44,120 nt of DNA. Source: CAYZZA01 sp964482685 (GTDB taxonomy: Bacteria > Bacillota > Bacilli > Lactobacillales > Carnobacteriaceae_A). Under the pieces are notes generated by a model. It did no database searches, was not told where the DNA came from, and saw only the letters and a program-made list of their open reading frames with translations. The position numbers and the translations under genes are program-made. The stretch is from the NCBI GenBank assembly GCA_964482685.1, contig CAYZZA010000004.1, positions 1 to 44,120 of the forward strand, in the 5' to 3' direction. The first letter of the stretch is position 1; every line of letters starts with the position of its first letter. This document shows positions 1 through 7,369 of this stretch, in pieces.

Positions 1-1
1 A

Positions 2-604
2 GGCACAGAAGCAAGTGTACCTCCACAAGGTGGTAGAAAGCACCCTCAACAAGAATTGATTCAAATTGACACCACCAACATTTTGTTTATTGTTGGGGGA
101 GCATTTGATGGCATTGAAGAGATTGTGAAAAACCGTTTAGGTGAAAAAGTCATTGGGTTTGGACAATCTAAAAAGAAAGTCGATGAAAAAGTGAGCCTGA
201 TGCAACAAATCACACCAGAAGATCTCCAAAAATTTGGCTTAATCCCTGAATTTATTGGACGTCTGCCTATTATGGCTGCACTGGAGAAGTTGACCGAAGA
301 TGACTTGATTGACATTTTATCCAAACCAAAAAATTCATTGGTCAAACAATATAAAAAATTGATGCACATTGACGATGTTGAGTTGGAGTTTGACGAAGAA
401 GGGCTACGCGAGATTGCCCGCAAAGCAATTGAAAGAAAAACAGGTGCTCGTGGGTTGAGAGCCATCATCGAAGCCATTATGTTAAACATTATGTACGATG
501 TGCCTAGTCGCCCGGATATCAAGAAAGTAACCATTACAAAAGACGCTGTGACAGGTGAGGGAGACCCTCTTTTTTATGACACTGAAGGAAAACAAGTGGT
601 CTAG
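2..604 (+). CDS. clpX: ATP-dependent Clp protease ATP-binding subunit ClpX (3' part)
   Basis: This is the C-terminal 200 codons of ClpX, the AAA+ unfoldase that feeds substrates to ClpP in the cytoplasm. The reading frame is open from base 2, so the start, the zinc-binding domain and Walker A lie upstream of the window. Visible family features are the VPPQGGRKHP stretch, the DTTNILF strand, the GGAFDGIE segment, the IGF tripeptide (in KVIGFG) that docks on ClpP, the FIGRLP box and the sensor-2 motif GARGLR. The C-terminus (EGKQVV) is at the usual place. A strong terminator follows at once, so clpX ends its own transcript and engB has a separate promoter. Truncation is only by the window edge. 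Confidence 0.97.
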   Translation, partial: GTEASVPPQGGRKHPQQELIQIDTTNILFIVGGAFDGIEEIVKNRLGEKVIGFGQSKKKVDEKVSLMQQITPEDLQKFGLIPEFIGRLPIMAALEKLTEDDLIDILSKPKNSLVKQYKKLMHIDDVELEFDEEGLREIARKAIERKTGARGLRAIIEAIMLNIMYDVPSRPDIKKVTITKDAVTGEGDPLFYDTEGKQVV

Positions 605-630
605 TCTTTCCTGTTTGTCGCGCACCCTAT

Positions 631-668
631 AAAAAGATTGAACCATGCCGGTTCAATCTTTTTATTTG
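631..668 (+). terminator. Rho-independent terminator of clpX
   Basis: A perfect 14-bp stem (631-644 with 650-663) with loop ATGCC is followed by a T-rich tail. The stem starts with AAAAAGATTG and ends with CAATCTTTTT, so it could also work on the opposite strand. Confidence 0.9.
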
Positions 669-694
669 AAAAATGGCGACAATTCTAGAAAGAA

Positions 695-724
695 TAGACA
701 TGCGCCAATTTCGTATGTTAATAT
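695..724 (+). promoter_or_regulatory. Promoter of engB and the HemA-like gene
   Basis: A -35-like TAGACA (695-700), an 18-base spacer and a -10 TAATAT (719-724) are visible, with an extended -10 TG at 716-717. It lies between the clpX terminator and engB, which is where a vegetative promoter is needed. Confidence 0.6.
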
Positions 725-759
725 AGAAAAGGAATTAAGAAAGAGGAGGAGAATGAATA

Positions 760-1347
760 GTGGATGTACACAAAGCGGAAATAGTCATGAGTGCCGTTTC
801 TCCCACTCAATACCCTACAGATTTGTTGCCTGAAATCGCTTTAGCAGGAAGGTCGAATGTAGGTAAATCTTCTTTTGTAAATACGTTGATAAACAGAAAA
901 AGTTTAGCACGTACCTCAAGTAAGCCTGGAAAAACGCGTACCATTAATTTTTATAAAATAGAAGATTCTTTGTATTTTGTTGACGTACCCGGGTATGGAT
1001 ATGCACAAGTATCAAAAAGTGAAATGGAAAAATGGGGAACCATGATGAGTCTTTATTTTGAAGAGCGCAAAGAGTTGAAATTAACCATTTTGTTGGTTGA
1101 TTTCCGACACCCGCCTTCTCGTGAAGATCAAAAAATGCTTGATTTTTTAGTGTTTAATGATTTGCCTGTTCTAATCGTGGCAACAAAAGTAGATAAAATC
1201 AAACGCTCTCGCCATCAAAAACACTTAAAACAAATCGCAGATGGATTCGGACTTTCTTCGACAGAAGATATCTTGCTTTTTTCATCCGAGACCAAACAAG
1301 GAAAAGACGAAGCGTGGGAAATTATTGAAGATTACATGCACCGCTAG
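760..1347 (+). CDS. engB: Ribosome biogenesis GTPase EngB (YsxC/YihA)
   Basis: EngB is an essential small GTPase that assists late 50S subunit assembly. The 195-residue length is normal. G-motifs are in order: G1 GRSNVGKSS (about residue 31), the switch region with PGKTRTINF, G3 DVPGYG, and G4 TKVDK. The GTG start at 760 is chosen because GAGGAGGAG ends 8 bases upstream and the protein then begins as in relatives. The clpX-engB order is common in Firmicutes. A HemA-like gene follows 58 bases downstream with no terminator between, so the two are probably co-transcribed. Confidence 0.97.
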   Translation: MDVHKAEIVMSAVSPTQYPTDLLPEIALAGRSNVGKSSFVNTLINRKSLARTSSKPGKTRTINFYKIEDSLYFVDVPGYGYAQVSKSEMEKWGTMMSLYFEERKELKLTILLVDFRHPPSREDQKMLDFLVFNDLPVLIVATKVDKIKRSRHQKHLKQIADGFGLSSTEDILLFSSETKQGKDEAWEIIEDYMHR

Positions 1348-1370
1348 TCTTTGTTTCTTAAACTGAGTAG

Positions 1371-1385
1371 GTCGCAACTTGACCT
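1371..1385. repeat. 15-bp sequence shared with the dnaK-dnaJ spacer
   Basis: GTCGCAACTTGACCT, just after the engB stop, is the exact reverse complement of bases 42347-42361, just after the dnaK stop. Here it lies inside an AGGTC-N7-GACCT inverted repeat. The flanks do not match. Whether it is a binding site, a small repeat or chance is unknown. Confidence 0.4.
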
Positions 1386-1405
1386 CACTAGAAGGAATGA
1401 ATAAC

Positions 1406-2536
1406 ATGAAACTACTTTTATATGGTGTGAGCCACCAAACCGTATCTGAAGAAGATTCTGAAAAATATAAAATAAAAAGAGAACATCTCACGCAAAAACT
1501 AACGGAAATCAACGCTTTTTCAGGCGTTCACGAAGTGGTGATTGTATCCAATGACGAACGAACAGAATTTTATCTCCATGTAGATGAAACCATGTTTCGT
1601 CACGGAGATCTTTTAAAATATATTTCGGGATACTCCAACGAAACACTTGAGACGGTCATCATGGAGTCGTACAGTAAATTTAACGACGATGTGGTGAAGC
1701 ATCTGTTTTCTGTCTTGACACAAACCGATCCCACCATTGAAGAAGAACTAACTATTTTAGAAGTTTTGGATCAGTCGTTGGATCTAGCCGCACACGTCCA
1801 TACAAGCGGATTTGTGTTGTCTAGTTTGTTTGAACAAGCCGTCCGATTTTCCCTACAAATGCGTGCGTTGCCGACAATGAAGCCTTTTTATCAATCTGAT
1901 TTTTCAAAAACATTGCGCAAACTCATGAGAGAATGGGAAAATTTAGAGTATCGACGCTTTTATTTAACCGGAAGTTCATACACGAGCTTTTTTATGGCGA
2001 AAGCCTTATTTTATTTGGGTGCCTCTTCTATTACGATAGGTACAGGTGATGTAAGAAGCCACCAAATCGTAGATGCACTAAACGAATGGGCAATGCGCGT
2101 GTCACCAGAACCGATGCACAAAGTGTTCAAAGTAGGAGAAGAGGTTCTCACTTGTTACCAACTCTCTTCCGCAGATGGCATTGTATTTGAAGAGTCGATG
2201 GCAGATGCGCACGCTTTGTTAGAAAAACTGGAGACGGTGTTGTCGTTTCGTTTAACAAAGAAAAAGCAAGTCCTTATCTCCATGCTGACACAATCCATTT
2301 CTGTGGGGTATTCGTTGGCATCGAATGGGATCACAAGTGTGTCGACAACGGACTTACAAGAAGATGAGACAACCACCGGACTGACAGAAGAAGAAAAAGA
2401 AGTAGCCAAAGCAGCCTTTGAAAAAGCACTCGAATTGGAAGTCGAAAAAGCAGTGGATGCGTACAAACACACGTTGCAGTCTTTTTTTGACATCCCTGTA
2501 TTGGACAAAAAAGCACCCTTCACCACCATGAATTAA
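1406..2536 (+). CDS. Glutamyl-tRNA reductase-like protein, catalytic Cys lost (HemA pseudoenzyme)
   Basis: The 376-residue protein aligns without gaps to the first 130 or so residues of HemA, as I recall the Bacillus sequence. Shared are YGVSHQT near the N-terminus, RTE at 52-54, HLF at 99-101 and IL at 117-118. The STCNRTE active-site motif reads SNDERTE, so the position of catalytic Cys50 is Asp50. His99 and Glu114 are kept, while Ser109 is Pro, Gln116 is Thr and Gln120 is Val. The nucleotide-binding GAGxMG is replaced by GSSYTS (189-194). Residues 335-365 resemble the start of the C-terminal dimerisation helix, which then stops about 80 residues short. The start is ATG 1406, nine bases after GAAGGA; TTG 1379 is less likely. 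The frame is intact and a terminator follows. Bacillus has hemA near this place, after ysxC. Glutamyl-tRNA reductase activity is not expected and the real role is unknown. Confidence 0.8.
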   Translation: MKLLLYGVSHQTVSEEDSEKYKIKREHLTQKLTEINAFSGVHEVVIVSNDERTEFYLHVDETMFRHGDLLKYISGYSNETLETVIMESYSKFNDDVVKHLFSVLTQTDPTIEEELTILEVLDQSLDLAAHVHTSGFVLSSLFEQAVRFSLQMRALPTMKPFYQSDFSKTLRKLMREWENLEYRRFYLTGSSYTSFFMAKALFYLGASSITIGTGDVRSHQIVDALNEWAMRVSPEPMHKVFKVGEEVLTCYQLSSADGIVFEESMADAHALLEKLETVLSFRLTKKKQVLISMLTQSISVGYSLASNGITSVSTTDLQEDETTTGLTEEEKEVAKAAFEKALELEVEKAVDAYKHTLQSFFDIPVLDKKAPFTTMN

Positions 2537-2548
2537 ATAAAAGCCCTG

Positions 2549-2597
2549 CCCTTATTTTCCACCAAATTCATGAGAGGTGGGAGATGAGGGTTTTTTT
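2549..2597 (+). terminator. Terminator after the HemA-like gene
   Basis: An imperfect hairpin pairs CCCTTAT (2549-2555) with ATGAGGG (2584-2590) and CCACC with GGTGG. Seven T residues follow directly (2591-2597). This closes the engB transcript before obgE. Confidence 0.75.
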
Positions 2598-2623
2598 GTG
2601 TAGAGGGCCGATCCAATCTTGTG

Positions 2624-2653
2624 TTATGAAAGAAGCGGGATTTGGTGTAAAAT
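2624..2653 (+). promoter_or_regulatory. Possible promoter of obgE
   Basis: TTATGA (2624-2629), an 18-base spacer and TAAAAT (2648-2653) lie downstream of a terminator and 60 bases before obgE. The -35 match is weak. Confidence 0.4.
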
Positions 2654-2713
2654 AAAAGAGCACATGACGAGACAATCAATCTCTTAATTGAGAAGATAAC
2701 GAAGGAGAAAAAT

Positions 2714-4012
2714 ATGTCAACATTTATAGATCATACAACAGTAAAATTAAAAGCAGGTGACGGTGGAGACGGAATGGTCGCATTCCGCCGTGAAAAATAC
2801 GCACCAGATGGTGGACCTGCAGGCGGAGATGGTGGGCGCGGAGGCGACATCATTTTTGTTGTCGATGAAGGCTTGCGTACACTATTAGACTTTAGACACA
2901 ATCGTCACTTTAGAGCAGAAAGAGGACAGCACGGAATGTCCAAATCCAAACACGGAAAAGGCGCAAAAGACCTCTACGTCTCTGTTCCTCCAGGAACCGT
3001 CGTAAAAGATGCAGAAACAGGTGCGTTTTTAGGAGATTTAACTGAAAACGGACAAGAACTCATTGTCGCAAAAGGTGGACGAGGTGGACGAGGAAACAAA
3101 CGATTTGCGACTCCCAAAAACCCCGCACCTGAAATTTCAGAAAATGGCGAGCCCGGAAAAGAATTTGAAGTGGAGTTGGAATTAAAAGTACTAGCAGATG
3201 TAGGACTTGTCGGGTTTCCTTCTGTTGGAAAATCCACTCTTTTGTCTTCTGTTTCAGCGGCTACGCCTAAAATCGGCGATTACCCATTTACGACCCTTGT
3301 TCCGCAGCTAGGCATGGTGGATGTCTCTGAACATCGCAGTTTTGTGATGGCCGACTTGCCTGGGCTAATTAAAGGAGCCTCACAAGGGTTAGGACTCGGG
3401 ATTGATTTCCTGCGCCACATCGAACGTACCAGAGTGCTTTTGCATGTCATCGACATGAGTGCTCAAGAAGGCAGAGATCCATATGAGGATTATGTCGCAA
3501 TCAACTTGGAATTAGAGTCGTACGATTTAAAATTACTCGAACGCCCTCAAATTATTGTTGCAAACAAAATGGATAGAGAAGAAGCAAGCGAAAACTTAGA
3601 AGTATTCAAAAAACGCCTAGCAGAAGCTGGCATTGAAACCCCCATCTTTGAAGTCTCAGCGTACACAAAACAAGGACTTCGTCCCTTGATGGAAGCAACC
3701 GCCGACTTAATTGAGCGTACACCGACATTCCCTATTTACGATGAGGAAGAAGTGCAAACATCCGTGTTGTACAAGTACACACCTGGTGAAGCCGAATTTA
3801 CCGTTACAAGAGATGAACATGACGTTTGGGTTCTAGGAGGCGACAAGCTTGTTCGTCTGTACAAGATGACCAACATGGAACGAGACGAAGCGGTCTTGCG
3901 TTTTGCTAGACAAATGCGCGGCATGGGAATCGATGAGAAGTTACGAGAAATGGGTGCCCTGGATGGAGATATCGTCCGTATTGAAGATTTTGAGTTTGAA
4001 TTTGTCGACTAG
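2714..4012 (+). CDS. obgE: GTPase Obg (CgtA)
   Basis: Obg is an essential GTPase of 50S assembly, also linked to (p)ppGpp and general stress signalling in Firmicutes. At 432 residues it has the full three-domain form. A glycine-rich Obg fold (1 to about 158) carries GDGGDGMVAFRREK and GGRGGRGN. A G domain has GFPSVGKST (near 167), the switch TTLVPQLG, G3 DLPGL and G4 NKMD. A C-terminal OCT domain occupies about 350-432. GAAGGAGA stands 5 bases before the ATG. It is the first gene after a terminator, and rnz follows 66 bases downstream. Confidence 0.97.
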   Translation: MSTFIDHTTVKLKAGDGGDGMVAFRREKYAPDGGPAGGDGGRGGDIIFVVDEGLRTLLDFRHNRHFRAERGQHGMSKSKHGKGAKDLYVSVPPGTVVKDAETGAFLGDLTENGQELIVAKGGRGGRGNKRFATPKNPAPEISENGEPGKEFEVELELKVLADVGLVGFPSVGKSTLLSSVSAATPKIGDYPFTTLVPQLGMVDVSEHRSFVMADLPGLIKGASQGLGLGIDFLRHIERTRVLLHVIDMSAQEGRDPYEDYVAINLELESYDLKLLERPQIIVANKMDREEASENLEVFKKRLAEAGIETPIFEVSAYTKQGLRPLMEATADLIERTPTFPIYDEEEVQTSVLYKYTPGEAEFTVTRDEHDVWVLGGDKLVRLYKMTNMERDEAVLRFARQMRGMGIDEKLREMGALDGDIVRIEDFEFEFVD

Positions 4013-4078
4013 ACTGAAAAGACCACACCTTGAGAAAAGGTGCGTCGTCTGAAAGTAAGAAAGTGAAGGATGTTTAAG

Positions 4079-5014
4079 ATGGAGTTATTGTTTTTAGGAA
4101 CCGGGTCTGGTGTCCCTGCCAAACACCGAAATGTGTCCAGTACAGCGTTAAAGTTATTGGACGAACGAAATAGTGTCTGGTTGTTTGATTGTGGAGAAGC
4201 CACGCAACATCAAATTCTTCATACATCGCTCAAACCTAGAAAAATTGAGAAAATATTTATTACCCACCTTCACGGAGACCATATCTTCGGGCTTCCCGGC
4301 TTATTGAGTAGCCGTGCCTTTCAAGGCGGAGACTCTCCGCTGACCATTTATGGACCTAAAGGAATTAAAAATTATGTGCAGTCGTCTCTGAGATATTCCT
4401 ACACCCATCTCCGGTATCCTCTCCGTTTCGTAGAAATCGAAGAAGATGGAGTGGTTTTTCAAGATGCTCAATTTACCGTCACATGTAAATTGTTGCGTCA
4501 TGGCGTTCCTTCTTATGGCTACCGCGTACAAGAAGCTGATCACGAAGGAACACTTGATTCGGACAAACTAAAAGAACTTGGTGTTCCCTTTGGCCCTCTC
4601 TTTGGGCGCTTGAAAAAAGGAGAAACGGTGACGTTAGAAGATGGACGGGTGCTGGTTGGGACGGACTATATTGGACAAGCACACAAAGGAAGACGTGTGG
4701 CGATAGTCGGGGACACAAAGCCCACCCCAGCAGCGGTTGAATTAGCCAAAGGGGCAGATGTATTGGTACACGAGAGCACCTTTTCCGCAGATGAAAAAGA
4801 AATGGCAAACCAATACAACCATTCCACCAGTATTGACGCAGCTAAAACAGCAAAAGAAGCAGGAGTGGAAAAGCTTTTGTTGACACACATTAGTGCGCGC
4901 TACCTTGGATATGACACCAAACAACTTGAAAAAGAAGCACGCAGTGTTTTTGCGGAAACATATGTGATGAAAGATTTTCAAGAAGTAGAGATACCATTAA
5001 TCAAAGGCGAGTAG
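4079..5014 (+). CDS. rnz: Ribonuclease Z
   Basis: RNase Z is the metallo-beta-lactamase-fold endonuclease that removes the 3' trailer of tRNA precursors, chiefly those lacking an encoded CCA. The zinc motif THLHGDH gives His63, His65, Asp67 and His68, and further ligands lie in LRHG, VGDTK and THISARY, as in the Bacillus enzyme. I place the start at ATG 4079, 9 bases after GAAGGA, because it gives the typical MELLFLGTG beginning and 311 residues. The ATG at 4070 abuts the ribosome binding site. The SDR gene starts 3 bases after the stop, so they form one unit. Confidence 0.95.
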   Translation: MELLFLGTGSGVPAKHRNVSSTALKLLDERNSVWLFDCGEATQHQILHTSLKPRKIEKIFITHLHGDHIFGLPGLLSSRAFQGGDSPLTIYGPKGIKNYVQSSLRYSYTHLRYPLRFVEIEEDGVVFQDAQFTVTCKLLRHGVPSYGYRVQEADHEGTLDSDKLKELGVPFGPLFGRLKKGETVTLEDGRVLVGTDYIGQAHKGRRVAIVGDTKPTPAAVELAKGADVLVHESTFSADEKEMANQYNHSTSIDAAKTAKEAGVEKLLLTHISARYLGYDTKQLEKEARSVFAETYVMKDFQEVEIPLIKGE

Positions 5015-5017
5015 GGG

Positions 5018-5833
5018 ATGCGCATGACGACCAATCAGAGAACGGATAAGGGGACAGCTAAAACGGTTTTGATTACAGGCGCTTCTTCTGGAATTGGCGA
5101 AGAGATTGCATATGCGTCCGCAAGGAAAGGTTACCAACTCATTTTGTGGGCCAGACGAGAAAAAGAATTGGAACGAGTGGCGTCCACATGTAGAGACTTG
5201 TCAGGAAAAAAAGTGCTTGTTCAATCCGTCGATATACGCTCTTCTACAGAAATAGAAGACGCCTTTTCTCACGCACTTGACCAAACAGGTGCCATTGACA
5301 TTTTGATTAACAACGCAGGCTTTGGGATGACGCACCCCTTTGTGACGTCAGATTTAACGCGTGCCAAAGATATGTTTGATGTCAATGTGATGGGGGCTGT
5401 TTATCTGACACAGTTGGTTGCCAATCAAATGGTCGAACAAAGACGCGGACACATCTTTTTTGTGGCGTCCATTGCGGGAAAAATCTCGACACCACTTTCT
5501 TCAATTTATTCTGCCACAAAAGCAGCATTGATTGCTTTCGCAAATGGAATCAGACTGGAATTAAAACCTCTGCATATCTATGTGACCACCATCAATCCAG
5601 GACCGGTGGCGACTCCTTTTTTTGACTCGTTTGATCCGGATGGGACGTATTTGAAAAAAATAGGCCCTGTTGTTTTAGATGCAAGAGAAGTGGCACAAAA
5701 AACAGTCGACATCTTTGGAAAAAACAAACGAGAACTAAACCTTCCTTTTGCTATGGCCATCGGTGCGAGGTTGTATCCTCTTTTTCCTTCGATAGGAGAT
5801 TTTCTCATTGTTCATTTGTTTGATAAAAAATGA
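5018..5833 (+). CDS. Short-chain dehydrogenase/reductase, YqjQ-like
   Basis: This 271-residue protein is a classical SDR with a Rossmann fold that binds NAD(P). It shows TGASSGIG (20-27), NNAG (98-101) and the catalytic Ser151, Tyr164 and Lys168 in S-Y-x3-K form. WARR after the second strand suggests NADP preference, which is inference. The substrate is unknown. Association with rnz recalls the Bacillus yqj region, where yqjQ lies near rnz. The start at ATG 5018 is 3 bases after the rnz stop; ATG 5024 is an alternative. Confidence 0.85.
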   Translation: MRMTTNQRTDKGTAKTVLITGASSGIGEEIAYASARKGYQLILWARREKELERVASTCRDLSGKKVLVQSVDIRSSTEIEDAFSHALDQTGAIDILINNAGFGMTHPFVTSDLTRAKDMFDVNVMGAVYLTQLVANQMVEQRRGHIFFVASIAGKISTPLSSIYSATKAALIAFANGIRLELKPLHIYVTTINPGPVATPFFDSFDPDGTYLKKIGPVVLDAREVAQKTVDIFGKNKRELNLPFAMAIGARLYPLFPSIGDFLIVHLFDKK

Positions 5834-5898
5834 AATTGTTCAAACCGACAGATTTGATGGGACTATGGTAGGATAAATAAAGAAGGAGGAGAGTACCT

Positions 5899-6327
5899 GT
5901 GAAAAAACAATGGGCAATTATTGCAGCGATTGTATTGATTATTCTTGTTTCGGTTTTAGCGATGCTGAACATGGATCCTGTGCCTGTTTATTTAGGTTTT
6001 GCCAATTTTGAATGGCCGTTGATCTTGGTGATTCTAGGCTCTTTGCTAATTGGTGTGGTGATTTCAACACTTATTTCAACAGCGGCCCTTTATACGAGTA
6101 GGCGGGAAAACAAAGAATTAGAAAAAAAAGTACAGGCGTTGGAGGCTTCTCAAGCAGCGAAGGTCACTCAAGTAAGAGAGGAATACAACAGCAAAATTGA
6201 ATTTCTTGAATCGGACAAACAAGAGTTGAAAAAAACAATCCAAGAATTAGAAAGAGAAAGACAAAATAGACAAGCCACGTCCATAGCATCTGGTTTGACG
6301 AAACCATTTGATCCTGTAGATTACTAA
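5899..6327 (+). CDS. lapA: LapA-domain (DUF1049) membrane protein
   Basis: This is a 142-residue membrane protein with two transmembrane helices (about 5-24 and 39-62) joined by the MDPVPVYLGF loop typical of the LapA domain. A charged coiled coil (about 66-120) probably faces the cytoplasm. In proteobacteria LapA takes part in lipopolysaccharide assembly control, but Gram-positives have no LPS, so the function here is unknown. The GTG start at 5899 follows AAGGAGGAGA by 7 bases. A weak extended -10 (TGG-TAGGAT, 5866-5874) may be a local promoter. Confidence 0.8.
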   Translation: MKKQWAIIAAIVLIILVSVLAMLNMDPVPVYLGFANFEWPLILVILGSLLIGVVISTLISTAALYTSRRENKELEKKVQALEASQAAKVTQVREEYNSKIEFLESDKQELKKTIQELERERQNRQATSIASGLTKPFDPVDY

Positions 6328-6399
6328 AAAACAAGTAGCCAAACAGATTTTCTACACGCTACACGTGTACACCAAACACTAGGAGGTTGACGGATACGT

Positions 6400-7263
6400 A
6401 TGAATAAAGAAAAGATTGCCATACTGACAGACTCTGGCTCAGATGTACCAGATGAGTTGGTTCGTAAATACAACATGAAAGTTATTCCTCTTAAAATCAT
6501 CTACAAAGACGGTGAGTACATTGATAAAGTGACCATCACGGCGGATGAGGTGTATGAGCGCCTCGAGGAAGAAATTCCAAAAACGTCGCTTCCTGATGGG
6601 GCTACAATCAAAGAGATGCTGGATGAAATCAAACAAGAAGGCTACGAAAAAGTAATCGCGGTTACGATTTCCAGCGGACTGAGTGGTACCTTCAATATGG
6701 TGCGCATGATTGCTTCAGAATACGAAGGCCTCGACATCTATCCTGTTGACACCAAAAACATTGGGATTGCCAGTGGGTTAACGGCTATTCTAGCCGCAAC
6801 AGAAATAGAAAAAGGCACCTCTTGGTCTGACTTGAAGGAAAAAATCACCAATCAATTAGATAAAACCACAATCTTTTTCCATGTTCCTTCCTTAGAATAC
6901 TTACAAAAAGGTGGACGAATTGGATTAGTGGCCTCAGTTGTTGGCAGTATATTGAATTTAAAGCCAATTATTACCTGTAACGAAGATGGCATTTATCATA
7001 CCGTCGCAAAAGTAAGAGGAAAAAGTAAAAGCATAACCAAAACAATTGAACTCGTCAAAGAGTTTTCCAAAAATGCACAAAGCTACAACTTAGCGATTGC
7101 GTATGGTGGAGAAGAAGCAAGAGAAGAAGCTGAACGCGTCGCCAAAGAATTAGTCGCTGCTTTGCCAAATGGCAAAAGCTTGATTATGGGACAAATTAGT
7201 CCTGCACTAGGTGTGCATACAGGTCCTGGACTCATTGGAGTCGGGATTCAAGTTCTCGATTAA
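6400..7263 (+). CDS. DegV family fatty-acid-binding protein (FakB-like)
   Basis: DegV/FakB proteins bind a fatty acid and present it to the kinase FakA for phosphorylation, allowing use of exogenous fatty acids. The 287-residue length fits. Visible motifs are ILTDSGSD at the N-terminus, the SSGLSGTF loop (near 90) that holds the carboxylate, the YLQKGGRIG stretch and the PALGVHTGPG loop near the C-terminus. AGGAGG lies 12 bases before ATG. No FakA gene is in the window. A hairpin terminator follows. Confidence 0.92.
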   Translation: MNKEKIAILTDSGSDVPDELVRKYNMKVIPLKIIYKDGEYIDKVTITADEVYERLEEEIPKTSLPDGATIKEMLDEIKQEGYEKVIAVTISSGLSGTFNMVRMIASEYEGLDIYPVDTKNIGIASGLTAILAATEIEKGTSWSDLKEKITNQLDKTTIFFHVPSLEYLQKGGRIGLVASVVGSILNLKPIITCNEDGIYHTVAKVRGKSKSITKTIELVKEFSKNAQSYNLAIAYGGEEAREEAERVAKELVAALPNGKSLIMGQISPALGVHTGPGLIGVGIQVLD

Positions 7264-7274
7264 ACACCCCACAT

Positions 7275-7314
7275 AACCTCTGGATGTGAGACACTTGTCT
7301 CACTCTGGGGGTTT
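7275..7314 (+). terminator. Terminator after the DegV gene
   Basis: A long hairpin pairs 7275-7284 with 7304-7313 (three G-T pairs). After one bulged T it pairs 7286-7292 with 7297-7303, loop ACTT. Only three T residues follow, so its strength is uncertain. Confidence 0.55.
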
Positions 7315-7369
7315 CCTCATGTGTAGCGGTTAAAATGAACCCATTTTCAGTAAAAAGAATATGTAGGAT

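Noticed and set aside
61..534. Long reverse-strand frames opposite clpX, and likewise opposite obgE, tsf, infB and dnaJ
   Set aside because: They lie wholly opposite well-recognised genes, have no ribosome binding site and read as composition artefacts.
645..833. 62-codon frame upstream of and overlapping engB
   Set aside because: It covers the clpX terminator and engB promoter and has no family resemblance or ribosome binding site.
4026..4042. Hairpin CACCTT/AAGGTG between obgE and rnz
   Set aside because: The stem is only 6 bp with no T tract, so it is not a supported terminator.
6360..6369. Palindrome TACACGTGTA before the DegV gene, with a near copy after polC (31187)
   Set aside because: Ten-base matches are expected by chance, and the two sites have no shared position relative to promoters.
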